The notes beneath the pieces are model-generated. The model ran no database searches. It had not been told where the DNA came from and worked only from the letters and a program-made list of their open reading frames with translations. Positions 49,859-59,414 of a stretch of 64,000 nucleotides of DNA are shown in pieces (the first letter of the stretch is position 1; every line of letters begins with the position of its first letter). This DNA comes from M3007 sp031425035 (GTDB taxonomy: Bacteria > Bacteroidota > Bacteroidia > Chitinophagales > Saprospiraceae). The translations under genes and the position numbers were made by a program. The stretch covers positions 16,913-80,912 of the forward strand of contig JANPIN010000083.1 of assembly GCA_031425035.1 (NCBI GenBank), given 5' to 3'.

Positions 49859-51682
49859 TTACTTCTGTACCACGAACTTCAGCGTACGCGTACCAACTGT
49901 AGTCGCCATACGCACGATGTACATACCATTGGCCAGTTGCGGCACCTGGTAAGTCAGCAGTTCGTTGGTCAAACCTTTACGGTTGTCGATGTTGATCACG
50001 CGGCCGCTCATTTCAGCCAAAGTGATGGTGGCATCCGTAGCCTGATCGAAACCGACCTGCAGGTTCAGCGTCGTCTGGATCGGGTTTGGCAGTACCGCCA
50101 TCGCCGTTTCAGGCAGTGGCTGTTCGTCGACCGAAGTCACCAGATCCAGGTTCATGCGGATCACCGGGTTGAAGTCAGCACCAAAACCGGCGAACCAGCC
50201 ACTGGCATCGTTAAACGCCAGGGAAGACAGGAAGAAGTGCGAAGTTTCGTCGCTAACCGCGTGGAATGCGGTGTTGTTCGCATCCGTGTACTCAATAGAA
50301 GCGAAATAACGCGCTCCTTTTTCCAGCAACACACCAGCTTCACCGGAAGCTACGTCTTCAATAGAGGCAGTTTCAATATCGAAGTTGGCGGCGCCATCCG
50401 GGAAATCAAAGGAACCCAGACCGAGCCATTCCAGGCTGGAGCTAAAGAACAGCGTTTCGTCAAAGTTGCTGAAATCCGGCAGTACGTCATCATTTACCTT
50501 GAATAAATAGGCTGTTACCGAAATATCTTCCAATTGAATAGCCGGAGCGCCGTTCGTAGCGGCAGCAATATCAAACGATAATACGCGATATTTTTCCAGC
50601 GATTCGGAACTCATCTGATACAGGTTGGCATAGGCATAGTTGCCACCGCCGGCAGGCTGATTGGCGGAGTTTGGCCCACGCTCTTTCGAGAACAGGTTGT
50701 CCGTTACCTCGAAGAAGTCACCGTCCACGTTATCGTTAGGTCTGGCATCCGTAGAATCGGAAGAAACAGCATACACGACGCTGTACAGTCCGGTGGTCAA
50801 CTCCGGGGCAAAACGGTTGGGCAGCACGATCAGGCTATCGATATAACCTACTGGCAGTACGTCAATTTTCGCGCTGTCGACAAACAGTATGTTGTTGTTA
50901 TCGTCCGCCACGTATGCGAACAAGGTTACGTTTTTCTGATCGACGATGCCCTTATTCGATACATAACCGTAGAATCCGAAAGTATCGGTTTTGATCTCCG
51001 AAACAGGCGTAGCGTAGCTGGAAACCGGGTAGAAGAAATCACCCAGCACCAGGTTATTGGCGGGCGTTGGATCTACCGTTGTCAACTGTACGTCGTCCAG
51101 CATCCACCAGTATTCGTAGTTACCCGTCCATTCCCATTGGAGGTACACCACCGGTTTGTTGGCGGCGACAACGGAAATATTGATGGCTGCAATGTGGGGG
51201 TTGTCCGAAAAACGGTTGTTAACATCCAGGCCTTCCACGACATTGTAGGAAGTCCAGTTCGTACCATCCGTACTGACTTTCAAAACCACATTGTCCGTAG
51301 AGGGCACTGCGAATACGCCAACATAATTTTGAAAAATGGCGAATACTTTGGACGCTGCAGAGCAATCGATCGCGCTGGTCGTCAGGCGGCTGATGTGGTT
51401 GGTTGGTAAATCACCGGCCGCATCAGAATCGACGACCACAAAGCCATTGGCAGCAGTGGTGCTGGCAAATGGGTCCTGGCCGTATAAATCGACGCAGTTA
51501 GGGCTCGGTCCGGTACCGCTACATGCTTCCCAAAGTACGCCATTGCTGGAACCGTCCGTCGTTGTCCAACCCGTTGGAATACCGTTGTCAAAATCTTCCG
51601 TCCAGAACGGAGCTTGTGCTGTCGCCATTCCGGCAGACAGTAAAAGAATGCCAGTAAGCAGTTGTGTAAATGTTCGTTGCAT
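49859..51682 (-). CDS. Secreted protein with choice-of-anchor J and T9SS type A domains
   Basis: 607 residues. Signal peptide TQLLTGILLLSAGMATAQ; APFWTEDFDNGIPTGWTTTDG begins a cleaved-adhesin/choice-of-anchor J jelly roll (about 25-205) that resembles the one in the 14662 gene; a middle of Ig-like strands (DTFGFYGYVSNKG, ATNGAPAIQLEDISV); and a C-terminal sorting domain (MAVLPNPIQTTLNLQVGF, ending YIVRMATTVGTRTLKFVV in shortened form MYIVRMATTVG). Two acidic DxN-rich loops suggest calcium binding. Function unknown; adhesion or protease-like roles are common in such proteins. Confidence 0.88.
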   Translation of the reverse strand: MQRTFTQLLTGILLLSAGMATAQAPFWTEDFDNGIPTGWTTTDGSSNGVLWEACSGTGPSPNCVDLYGQDPFASTTAANGFVVVDSDAAGDLPTNHISRLTTSAIDCSAASKVFAIFQNYVGVFAVPSTDNVVLKVSTDGTNWTSYNVVEGLDVNNRFSDNPHIAAINISVVAANKPVVYLQWEWTGNYEYWWMLDDVQLTTVDPTPANNLVLGDFFYPVSSYATPVSEIKTDTFGFYGYVSNKGIVDQKNVTLFAYVADDNNNILFVDSAKIDVLPVGYIDSLIVLPNRFAPELTTGLYSVVYAVSSDSTDARPNDNVDGDFFEVTDNLFSKERGPNSANQPAGGGNYAYANLYQMSSESLEKYRVLSFDIAAATNGAPAIQLEDISVTAYLFKVNDDVLPDFSNFDETLFFSSSLEWLGLGSFDFPDGAANFDIETASIEDVASGEAGVLLEKGARYFASIEYTDANNTAFHAVSDETSHFFLSSLAFNDASGWFAGFGADFNPVIRMNLDLVTSVDEQPLPETAMAVLPNPIQTTLNLQVGFDQATDATITLAEMSGRVINIDNRKGLTNELLTYQVPQLANGMYIVRMATTVGTRTLKFVVQK

Positions 51683-51703
51683 TATGTTGAAAATGTTTGT
51701 GAA

Positions 51704-51743
51704 ACAAAAAATCCGGCAGAAAGGTAGTAAGCCCTGCCGGATT
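51704..51743 (-). terminator. Intrinsic terminator after glnS
   Basis: On the minus strand AATCCGGCA (51743-51735) pairs with TGCCGGATT (51718-51710), followed by TTTTTTG. It lies between the glnS stop and the start of the secreted protein gene. Confidence 0.75.
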
Positions 51744-51800
51744 CAAAATGATTGTGCCAGACAAACGACCATTTATTGGCCGAAAGTCCTTTTTTTACGT

Positions 51801-53483
51801 TTAAACGCCCGCTTTTTTGGTCTCTTTGGCCCAGGTATCTTTCAGGGTCACAGTGCGGTTGAAAACCGGTTTATCCGCCGTTCCATCCGGATCGGCGCAG
51901 AAGTAGCCCAGCCGCGTAAACTGAAACTTGTCGCCCGGTTTTGCTTCAGCCAGGTCGGGTTCGACCATCGCGTTTTCAATAATACGCAGCGAATCGGGGT
52001 TGATCGTCGCTTTGAAATTCTCTTCCGAAGCCGGATCTTCCACCTGAAACAAGCGGTCATAAATCCGCACCTCCGCCACTTTCGCATTGCTGGCCGATAA
52101 CCAGTGAATAACGCCCTGTGGTTTCAAACCGGACGTATCGTGTCCCGAGCGGCTTTCCGGAACGTACATACAGTGCAGTTCGGTGATCTTGCCGTCTTCG
52201 TCCTTGATCACCGCCTCGCAGCGAATAATGAAGCCGGATTTTAGCCGCACCATGCCGCCTGGCGACAAACGGAAATATTTCGGTGGCGGGTTTTCCATGA
52301 AATCGTCCTGCTCGATGTAGAGTTCCCGGGTAAAGGCCAGTTCCCGCTTACCCGTTGCCGGATCTTCGGGATTGTTCTCCGTTTCCATCCACTCGACGTG
52401 GTTTTCCGGAAAGTTGATCAGCACGACTTTCAAGGGTTCCAGCACGGCAAAACGGCGCTGGGCAATTTTATTCAGATCTTCGCGGATACAAAATTCGAGT
52501 TGCGACATTTCGACCATGTTATCCCGTTTGCCGAGCCCGATGCGCTGACAAAATTCGCGGATAGCAGCAGCCGTATAACCCCGGCGGCGGAACCCGCTGA
52601 TGGTCGGCATCCGCGGATCATCCCAGTCGCGGACGTGGTTTTCTTCCACCAGCTGGCGCAGTTTGCGTTTGCTGGTGACGGCATAACTGACGTTGCGGCG
52701 CGCAAACTCATACTGTTTGGAAGGGAAAATGCCCAGTTGCCCGATGCACCAGTCGTATAACTCGCGGTGTGGCGCAAACTCCAGCGTACAGATCGAGTGG
52801 GTTATTTGCTCCAGACTATCGCTCTGTCCATGCGCCCAGTCGTACATCGGATAAATGCTCCAGGCATCGCCCGTGCGGTGGTGATGGGCATGTTTTATCC
52901 GGTATAGCAGCGGATCGCGCATGATCATATTCGGCGAAGCCATGTCGATCTTGGCACGCAGCGTGCAGTGCCCGTCCGGGAACTCCCCGGACTTCATGCG
53001 CTCAAACAGATCGAGGTTTTCCTCCGGCGTGGTGTCGCGGTATGGGCTGTTCTGTCCGGGTTCGGTGGGCGTACCTTTCAACACGGCCATTTGTTCGGCC
53101 GTGGAAAAATCTACATAGGCTTTCCCGTTGGTAATCAGCGTTTTCGCCCACTCGTATAACTGCGGGAAATAATCGGAAGCGTAGTAAATATTGGCCGGTT
53201 CGAAACCCAGCCAGCGCACGTCTTCCAGAATGCTGTCCACGTATTCCGTTTCCTCGGTCACCGGATTGGTATCGTCGAAACGCAGGTTGGTGGAGCCGCC
53301 GTATTTCTGCGCCAGCGTGAAATTCAGACAAATGCTGGTCGCGTGACCGATGTGTAAATAACCGTTCGGTTCCGGCGGGAAGCGGGTACGAATAAGCTCG
53401 TATTTGCCGGCAGCCAGATCGGCTTCGACAATTTCTTCCAGGAAGTTCAGGTGCTCCGGCGCCGTAGATTTATCTGTGCTCAT
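51801..53483 (-). CDS. glnS: Glutamine--tRNA ligase
   Basis: 560 residues, class I synthetase. FPPEPNGYLHIGHATS contains the HIGH motif; LRFDDTNPVTEETEYVDSI, YASDYFPQLYEWA and AYVDFSTAEQM are catalytic-domain blocks specific to GlnRS; YAVTSKRKL holds the KMSKS-like lysine loop; the last 200 residues are the beta-barrel anticodon domain ending in NRTVTLKDTWAKE. It charges tRNA-Gln directly, so the indirect Glu-to-Gln route is not required. It lies 55 bases downstream of argS on the same strand; the two may be cotranscribed. Confidence 0.97.
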   Translation of the reverse strand: MSTDKSTAPEHLNFLEEIVEADLAAGKYELIRTRFPPEPNGYLHIGHATSICLNFTLAQKYGGSTNLRFDDTNPVTEETEYVDSILEDVRWLGFEPANIYYASDYFPQLYEWAKTLITNGKAYVDFSTAEQMAVLKGTPTEPGQNSPYRDTTPEENLDLFERMKSGEFPDGHCTLRAKIDMASPNMIMRDPLLYRIKHAHHHRTGDAWSIYPMYDWAHGQSDSLEQITHSICTLEFAPHRELYDWCIGQLGIFPSKQYEFARRNVSYAVTSKRKLRQLVEENHVRDWDDPRMPTISGFRRRGYTAAAIREFCQRIGLGKRDNMVEMSQLEFCIREDLNKIAQRRFAVLEPLKVVLINFPENHVEWMETENNPEDPATGKRELAFTRELYIEQDDFMENPPPKYFRLSPGGMVRLKSGFIIRCEAVIKDEDGKITELHCMYVPESRSGHDTSGLKPQGVIHWLSASNAKVAEVRIYDRLFQVEDPASEENFKATINPDSLRIIENAMVEPDLAEAKPGDKFQFTRLGYFCADPDGTADKPVFNRTVTLKDTWAKETKKAGV

Positions 53484-53538
53484 AAGACTGGGTTGTTGTT
53501 GGTTGATTAAAGGGATTGATGAGGTTGATAACTCTTCC

Positions 53539-55389
53539 TCACATCCGCTCCGGCATGTCGATCCCCACCAGGGTCATGCCCGAACGCAGCACCTGACCGA
53601 CAGCCTGGCTAAGCTGCAAACGAAAGGATTTGGCTTCGGCGGTTTCCGCACCGAAGACTTTCAGGTCATGCCAGAAACGGTGGTAGTTTTTGGCCAGACC
53701 GTAACAGTAGTTCGCAATCAGCGATGGATCGTAGTTATCGGCTGCCGACTGCACAATAGCCGGATAATCGTACAAGTTCCGTAAAAGTTCCCGTTCCTGT
53801 GGTTGCAGGTCCTGATAAGAAGCGGCCAGCGACAGGTCCACCTGCTCTTTGGATACGCGTTGCATCAGGCCGTGAATACGTACGTACGAGTATTGGATAT
53901 ATGGACCGGTCTGCCCCTGCATATCGACGGATTCTTCCGGGTTGAAGATAATTTTCTTATGCGGGTGCACCTTGATAATGAAGTACTTCAGAGCCGCCAT
54001 ACCGACTTTATGGGCCGTCACCGCCTGTTCAGCCGCCGGAATATCACCTTCTTCGCCCCGCGTCCGAATACCCTCGGCTGCCAGGCGCGTGACTTCCGCC
54101 ACCAGGTCATCGGCATCGACGACGGTGCCTTCGCGGGTCTTCATGCGACCGGAAGGCAGTTCCACCAGGCCGTAAGAAAGGTGGTATAGTCCGTCGGCAT
54201 ACGGTTCGCCGAGGCGTTTGAGGGTCTCGAACAGCACGTTGAAGTGGTAGTCCTGTTCATTAGCGACAACATAGACCATGCGTTTTGCCCCAAAGTCCTC
54301 GTACCGCATCCGCGAAGTGCCGAGATCCTGGGTGACATACACCGAAGTACCGTCTGCGCGCAGCACGATCTTTTGGTCGAATCCGGCATCCGTCAGGTCG
54401 ATCCATACCGAGCCGTCTTCCTTTTTAAAGAAAACCTCTTTTTGCAGGCCTTCGTCCACGATGTTTTTGCCAAGCAAATACGTATCGCTTTCGTAGTACA
54501 GTTTATCGAAATCAACCCCCAGATCGGCGTAGGTTTTTTCAAAACCGGCATAGACCCAGTTATTCATTTTTCGCCAGAGTTCCAGGGTTTCCGGATCGTG
54601 GTTTTCCCATTTCAAGAGCATTTCCCGCACGGCAGCGCCGAGTAAGGAGTAATCGTTGAACCACTTGTTCTTGTATTCTTTGAAAAAATCCTTTTCCGAC
54701 TGGCCGGGTTTATGTTTGGATTCAAACAGGGCAAATCCCTCCGGCGAACCCTGCCAGATTTCGTATTCGGCCTTGACCTTTTGTTCGAAGAGCACGTAGT
54801 AGTCCCCGACGAAATGGTCGCTTTTAGTACCGGTCGATGCGGGCGTTTGTCCTTCGCCGAACATTTTCCAGGACAACATGCTTTTGCAAATAGCGACGCC
54901 CCGGTCATTGATGATCTGCACTTTTACCACGTCATAACCAACGGCCTCCAGGATCTGGGCACAGGACCAGCCAAGTAAAATGTTACGCACATGGCCCAGG
55001 TGGAGCGGTTTATTGGTGTTGGGCGAAGCGAATTCCACCAGCACCCGCTCACCGTTGTGTGGCTGACGGCCGTAATCAGCATCCGTGACCACCGTTTTAA
55101 GCAGGTCCTGCCAGAAGGAATCGACGATTTCGAGGTTCAAAAAACCTTTAACGACGTTGAATCCCTTGATGGCGGGTACTTTTTCCTGTAAAAATGCCCC
55201 AATTTCCTGAGCGGCTGCGTCCGGAGATTTTTTTGCCGCTTTCACGAATGGAAAAATAACTACCGAATAATCGCCCGTAAAATCGGCCGGTGTGGTGTTC
55301 ACCTGCACCTTGCCGGGTTCGGTTGGTTCGCCGTACAGCGCCTCGACGGCCTGGGCAACGGCATGCTGAAAAATGGAGACGATGTTCAT
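53539..55389 (-). CDS. argS: Arginine--tRNA ligase
   Basis: 616 residues, class I synthetase. N-terminal Arg-specific additional domain (about 1-115); VEFASPNTNKPLHLGHVRN carries the HIGH-like motif (HLGH); SGRMKTREGTVVDADDL replaces the KMSKS loop, as is common in ArgRS; QTGPYIQYSYVRIHGLM and the C-terminal DALR helical domain with YHRFWHD and LRSGMTLVGIDMPERM (RLQLSQAVGQVL before it) complete the enzyme. It lies downstream of tRNA-His, separated by a terminator. Confidence 0.97.
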   Translation of the reverse strand: MNIVSIFQHAVAQAVEALYGEPTEPGKVQVNTTPADFTGDYSVVIFPFVKAAKKSPDAAAQEIGAFLQEKVPAIKGFNVVKGFLNLEIVDSFWQDLLKTVVTDADYGRQPHNGERVLVEFASPNTNKPLHLGHVRNILLGWSCAQILEAVGYDVVKVQIINDRGVAICKSMLSWKMFGEGQTPASTGTKSDHFVGDYYVLFEQKVKAEYEIWQGSPEGFALFESKHKPGQSEKDFFKEYKNKWFNDYSLLGAAVREMLLKWENHDPETLELWRKMNNWVYAGFEKTYADLGVDFDKLYYESDTYLLGKNIVDEGLQKEVFFKKEDGSVWIDLTDAGFDQKIVLRADGTSVYVTQDLGTSRMRYEDFGAKRMVYVVANEQDYHFNVLFETLKRLGEPYADGLYHLSYGLVELPSGRMKTREGTVVDADDLVAEVTRLAAEGIRTRGEEGDIPAAEQAVTAHKVGMAALKYFIIKVHPHKKIIFNPEESVDMQGQTGPYIQYSYVRIHGLMQRVSKEQVDLSLAASYQDLQPQERELLRNLYDYPAIVQSAADNYDPSLIANYCYGLAKNYHRFWHDLKVFGAETAEAKSFRLQLSQAVGQVLRSGMTLVGIDMPERM

Positions 55390-55489
55390 AAAAACCTGGT
55401 GGCTGAGCCGACAGCCGGAAGTTGCCCGTGAGCTGGTTCCGTTTTATTTGCCGATGAAAATCGCTAATAACTTGATAAACAGCGATTTG

Positions 55490-55530
55490 AAAAATAAAAA
55501 ATGGGGCCACTTTTTCAGATGACCCCATTA
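55490..55530 (-). terminator. Intrinsic terminator of tRNA-His
   Basis: On the minus strand AATGGGGTCA (55530-55521 region) pairs with TGGCCCCATT over a loop of 10 bases, followed by TTTTTATTTTTC. It comes immediately after the tRNA 3' end. Confidence 0.8.
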
Positions 55531-55532
55531 AG

Positions 55533-55607
55533 GGAGGATAATGGGGCTCGAACCCACGACCTCTGGTACCACAAACCAGCGCTCTAACCAGCTGAGCTAT
55601 ACCCTCC
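55533..55607 (-). tRNA. tRNA-His (anticodon GTG)
   Basis: The minus strand folds as a cloverleaf: acceptor GAGGGTA/TATCCTC with an extra 5' G (position -1) facing discriminator C, as expected only for tRNA-His; D arm GCTC...GAGC; anticodon stem CTGGT/ACCAG with loop TTGTGGT, anticodon GTG; T arm with GGGTTCGAGCCC. CCA is not encoded. A promoter and terminator flank it, so it is a single transcription unit. Confidence 0.97.
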
Positions 55608-55628
55608 ATGTGCTCTTTCAAGCGGGTG

Positions 55629-55660
55629 CAAAGATAGAAGCGGTTTTCGCAAACCGACAA
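55629..55660 (-). promoter_or_regulatory. Promoter of tRNA-His
   Basis: Minus strand: TATCTTTG at 55629-55636 (exact -7 consensus) and TTG at 55658-55660, 21 bases apart, slightly longer than the usual 19. It lies about 22 bases before the tRNA 5' end. Confidence 0.6.
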
Positions 55661-55771
55661 GCGATGAACCCCTGAATTTTCTAAAAAGTTCCAAACACTA
55701 CCCTTCACTGCGTTTTAATCGCTGCAATCAATTGCAAGAGAAGGGGTTATGAAAATGAATTTTATTGTCGC

Positions 55772-56731
55772 TTAAGCCGCACTGGTCGCCGGAAGGGGGC
55801 GCCAGCTGCGTATTTTCTTCAACACCTTATATAATTTCAGGTTGATCGACGGATTTGCGGTGAAAAAATGACCGTTAATCGTCAGCCAGTCCTTCTCTTT
55901 TTTGATTTCCCGTAACTCCTGATACAGGATGCGGCGCGGTTTGTCGAAAGGCGCCCGCCAGTACAACGCCTGGTCGGTCATGGCAAAGCCTTCCTTGCAA
56001 TTTCCCTTTAGAGACAGGTCGCCAATAAAGAATACTTTTTCCCGGCGTTCAGCCAGCAGGAATTGTTTGCAGGCATTGGCCAGCAGATTTTCCGGCATTG
56101 TAACGAAGTTGAAATAGAAGTCCTCCTGCTCCCGCTCGAAATCGAGGAAATCGCGGATCATGGCCCACAGGTCGGTTTTACCAGGCCGCGCCTTTTCATA
56201 TTTAAGTATAGCCGTCGGCAGGATCATGCCGTGCAGGTCAGGGCAGTACTGAATGATGAAAAAGTCGAGTAAGCCCTCGAAACTTTCCTCCAGGCGGCGA
56301 TCAATTTCCGGCAGGGCTTCCGTGCCGAAGCGTTCCCACTGAATCAGCACGTCCTCCCCGATCTGCTCGGACCGTACATCGTAGAGCTCGCGAAACTTGG
56401 ACTGATAAAAACGTTCCACGTATTCACTGTAGCGACTGTGGTCATGTTCTTCTTCGACGCGATGACGTAAGTTCTTGAAAAACAGGGCTTTGACCTGGGC
56501 GGTGATGGTCAGCCCATCAAAAATCAAGGGATAAACCGGCTCATAGACGCGGTTGCTGGCTATTTTGCCCTCGAAATGGAAACCACAGTGGTGGCAGAAA
56601 ACCGAAGCCAAAGGACTATGATCCTGGCAGGCCGGACAAGGCTTGGTTTTTTCAACGACTTTATCCCCACAGCGGTGGCAAAATTTCGCGCCGGGTATGA
56701 ATTCAGCCGCACAGTTGGGACAGAGTTGCAT
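55772..56731 (-). CDS. Zinc-ribbon protein of unknown function
   Basis: 319 residues. Two zinc-ribbon units at the N-terminus (LCPNCAAEFIPGAKFCHRCG, residues 3-22; then CPACQDHSPLASVFCHHCG) followed by about 260 residues of mixed charged helices and strands (FRELYDVRSEQIGEDVLIQW shortened to YDVRSEQIGEDV) and a C-terminal PH-like strand pattern (FAMTDQALYWRAPF, WLTINGHFFTANPS). The last part recalls bacterial PH-like domains that sense membrane or peptide ligands. No known family assigned. No membrane segment, so cytosolic. Confidence 0.7.
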   Translation of the reverse strand: MQLCPNCAAEFIPGAKFCHRCGDKVVEKTKPCPACQDHSPLASVFCHHCGFHFEGKIASNRVYEPVYPLIFDGLTITAQVKALFFKNLRHRVEEEHDHSRYSEYVERFYQSKFRELYDVRSEQIGEDVLIQWERFGTEALPEIDRRLEESFEGLLDFFIIQYCPDLHGMILPTAILKYEKARPGKTDLWAMIRDFLDFEREQEDFYFNFVTMPENLLANACKQFLLAERREKVFFIGDLSLKGNCKEGFAMTDQALYWRAPFDKPRRILYQELREIKKEKDWLTINGHFFTANPSINLKLYKVLKKIRSWRPLPATSAA

Positions 56732-56840
56732 GAAACGTCAGGAATAAAAGTGGAGGATGAGCAGATTGCTGGTGCAAATTTAAACTATTTGTTTTACACA
56801 AGCCTATTCTTTTTTAAAAATTACGCAAGCATTACCGTTT

Positions 56841-57008
56841 ATGGGCAAGCAGATAAAAAAGAGTGATTTACCCCGAAAGACCTGTGAAGTCTGTGGCAAA
56901 CCGTTCACCTGGCGTAAAAAATGGGAAAAAGTATGGTCGGAGGTCAAATATTGCAGCGATCGCTGTCGGGAAAACAAAAAACTTCCCGTGGTGGATAAGC
57001 ATACCTAA
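56841..57008 (+). CDS. DUF2256 microprotein
   Basis: 55 residues. KSDLPRKTCEVCGKPFTWRKKW, given here as CEVCGKPFTWRKKW, then VWSEVKYCSDRCREN: two Cys pairs that should bind zinc, and the WRKKWxxxWxxVKYCSxRCR signature of DUF2256. These short proteins occur widely and often lie next to photolyase-like or redox genes; no function is known. It lies 53 bases before the phosphotransferase gene on the same strand. Confidence 0.88.
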   Translation: MGKQIKKSDLPRKTCEVCGKPFTWRKKWEKVWSEVKYCSDRCRENKKLPVVDKHT

Positions 57009-57061
57009 GCAGGTAGACTTGATCTAATTCCGACTTTTAAAACAATCTATCTGATTAGTGC

Positions 57062-58057
57062 ATGAATTATTTTCCAGTCACCAACTCTACCCTATCGGCT
57101 GCTCATCTGGTTCAATTTTTACGGGAAAAATACGCGATGACAGATGCTGCGGAATGTCGACTCATTCGATGTGGAATCAATGATACGTACCTGATCACCG
57201 ACCTGGACCGCCAGTATGTGTTCCGGGTTTATAGTCTGCACTGGCGTTCCGAAACAGAAATTTTAGAAGAAATACGGCTCTTAAATCATTTAAAAGCGCA
57301 TGGCATTTCTATTTCCTATGCACTTGCTGACCGGAAAGAAAACTACCTGCAGGTATTGTCAGCGCCGGAGGGAGAACGATTCGGCGTACTATTTTCCTAT
57401 GCGGCAGGGGAGAAAAAGCATAGTTATTCGCCGGAGATTCATTATCACATTGGCGTACTGATGGCTCAACTGCATCAGGTTTGTCAGGATCAAACTTTGG
57501 CCCGGATCACGTACACGCCGCAAACCCTGATCGTGGATGCCTTACCGGAAATTGCACAATTTTTGCCGGCAAATACCGAGGAAATGGCATTTATGCAGTC
57601 TACGGCGACCTATTTACAGCAGGTTTTGGACAGCAGCAATGTCCGCGAAATCCGCCGGGGCGTGGTCCATCTGGACATTTGGTTCGACAACCTGAATATT
57701 GATCAGCAGGGCCAGGCCACCATTTTCGATTTTGATTTTTGCGGAAATGGCTGGTTAGCTCTGGACCTGGCCTATTACGTCATGCAGGTCTATCACCTGG
57801 AAAAAGACGAAATGGAATGTCAAATGAAGACCGCCAGCTTTCTCAGCGGCTATGAATCCATCACCCCAATCAGCCGGGAAGAAAAACGCCTGCTGCCAAT
57901 GCTGGGCCTCAGCCTGTATTTTTTCTACCTGGGTGTGCAATGCCGGCGGTTTGACAACTGGTCCAACGTTTTTCTAAGTGAAAACTATTTGAAACGCTTC
58001 ATAAACGGCATCGTAAAAAAGTATTGGGAGGCGAATGGACTCCCTACTCCGGTTTAA
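57062..58057 (+). CDS. Aminoglycoside-phosphotransferase-family kinase
   Basis: 331 residues. GINDTYLITDLDRQYVFRVY (nucleotide-binding strand and lysine substitute region, here shortened GINDTYLI), RRGVVHLDIWFDNLNI as the catalytic loop with HLDxxxxN, and TIFDFDFCGNGWLALDLAYY with the metal-binding DFD. This matches the APH/choline-kinase-like fold, the branch related to homoserine kinase type II and other small-molecule kinases. Substrate cannot be told; antibiotic resistance is not implied. Its stop is 3 bases from the stop of the convergent sialidase-fold gene. Confidence 0.85.
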   Translation: MNYFPVTNSTLSAAHLVQFLREKYAMTDAAECRLIRCGINDTYLITDLDRQYVFRVYSLHWRSETEILEEIRLLNHLKAHGISISYALADRKENYLQVLSAPEGERFGVLFSYAAGEKKHSYSPEIHYHIGVLMAQLHQVCQDQTLARITYTPQTLIVDALPEIAQFLPANTEEMAFMQSTATYLQQVLDSSNVREIRRGVVHLDIWFDNLNIDQQGQATIFDFDFCGNGWLALDLAYYVMQVYHLEKDEMECQMKTASFLSGYESITPISREEKRLLPMLGLSLYFFYLGVQCRRFDNWSNVFLSENYLKRFINGIVKKYWEANGLPTPV

Positions 58058-58060
58058 ATA

Positions 58061-59374
58061 TCAGCGCTCAAACTCGATCGTATACTCCGATACATATTTA
58101 CCCAGATCGGAATATTTATAAAACAGGCGGGCTTTTTTCCCTAAGCGCAGGCAGGTGTACTTGTTGGCGACGTCCTCCGGCGTGTTCATAGGTTGCAGCG
58201 AAGGATACCACATTATATGGCCGGGTCGGTCTACCAGTAGCTGTGGTTTGGACCAGTCTGCGGCGTTTTTCCCTGCTCCCAGATCTTCGTGGGTATTGAA
58301 GGAAATAAACAGGCTGCTGCCCACCCAGGAAGGCCCGATGGTTTTGCCCATGAGCATCACCCAGCATTGCAAATAGGTGTTCCAGCTCACGGAAGGGCCC
58401 CAGTGAAAACCGGGCTGGTTGGACGATGTGGCGCCGCCGCCTTCATTTATGGGGATTTGCAACTGCGTAAAGGGCTGGCCCACACCGTCCCAGGCGATGT
58501 TAAAAGCCTCGCCTCCCCAGCGCTGGGCCTTGCCTTCCGGCTGATCCAGATCGCTCAGGCGAATGCGCGCCGCGCTGATACACTGACCACTCCATTCCTT
58601 GACCGGATCATAGGTGGCCGCCTCATACACGCCTGGATAACTGTATTCGCCGTAAAATAAATACAGGTAGTCGCCGATGGCCACCGCCGAAGGATCGCCG
58701 ACGCCCCCGGCAAAAGTGAGCGAGGTATTATGCGGTTTGAGGATCATGCGGGGCTGTTTGTCTTCGATAAACAGGCCTTGATTGGCCCAGCTTCTTCCGC
58801 CATTGGTGGATTTCATGACCCCGATCCGGCAGACCGCTGCGGCTGACTCCGGACCGCGTAGTCCCTGCGGCCACAATTTATCAATATAGCCCGAACCGGT
58901 GGTCGGGTTATACGGTAAGGTAGCGGGGTAGTTTTCATTGTGGTAAATGGCGTATAAAGTACGGCCGGAGCCATCTTTTTTATCCTGATACACCGTTTCA
59001 AACCATACGGCGCCGTGCAGACCCGGCTGTCCGACGGGCGCATTTTTGGGCATTTCCGGTTCGGTAAAAGCACTGGCCGGATTATCGAAAGCATCATCCG
59101 CATGGCGGCCATCGGAAAATTTCAACTCCCGGGAATCGCCCCAGACCGGATCTTCGCCATATTTTCCAGGAAAAATGCGGAAAGTATCGCCGATCCAGGC
59201 CTCCGCCATGTTGCAGTCCACGAAGTTGTTAAACACAAAGGTATCGGCAGCCGTGAGCGTAAAACGGGGTGCGGGAGCAGCTGCGGAAGCGGGGGGCGAC
59301 GGTTTTTGGTTACAGGCGGAAAAAATGACCAGCCAGGCAGCCAGTAAAAGGAAAACTCTTGGAAAGAAGCGCAT
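58061..59374 (-). CDS. Lipoprotein with sialidase-like beta-propeller fold
   Basis: 437 residues. Type II signal VFLLLAAWLVIFSAC with Cys as lipidation site, then a Pro/Ala linker. The body has propeller marks: STNGGRSWANQG is an Asp-box-like (SxDGGxTW) motif, and VGDPSAVAIGDYLYLFYGEY, VMLMGKTIGPSW, MWYPSLQPMN (shortened) look like blades of a GH-type five- or six-bladed propeller such as DUF4185 or sialidase-like hydrolases. Catalytic residues cannot be placed. Surface-attached sugar-active enzyme is a guess. Start 59374 follows the trmD stop by 40 bases; the frame is open further, within trmD. Confidence 0.72.
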   Translation of the reverse strand: MRFFPRVFLLLAAWLVIFSACNQKPSPPASAAAPAPRFTLTAADTFVFNNFVDCNMAEAWIGDTFRIFPGKYGEDPVWGDSRELKFSDGRHADDAFDNPASAFTEPEMPKNAPVGQPGLHGAVWFETVYQDKKDGSGRTLYAIYHNENYPATLPYNPTTGSGYIDKLWPQGLRGPESAAAVCRIGVMKSTNGGRSWANQGLFIEDKQPRMILKPHNTSLTFAGGVGDPSAVAIGDYLYLFYGEYSYPGVYEAATYDPVKEWSGQCISAARIRLSDLDQPEGKAQRWGGEAFNIAWDGVGQPFTQLQIPINEGGGATSSNQPGFHWGPSVSWNTYLQCWVMLMGKTIGPSWVGSSLFISFNTHEDLGAGKNAADWSKPQLLVDRPGHIMWYPSLQPMNTPEDVANKYTCLRLGKKARLFYKYSDLGKYVSEYTIEFER

Positions 59375-59414
59375 AACAATGATTTTAGGCGGGCCTAAGT
59401 TCTGCATTTCCTCT

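Noticed and set aside
57062..58057. Aminoglycoside resistance gene
   Set aside because: The APH fold is shared by many metabolic kinases; nothing in the context or sequence points to an antibiotic substrate.
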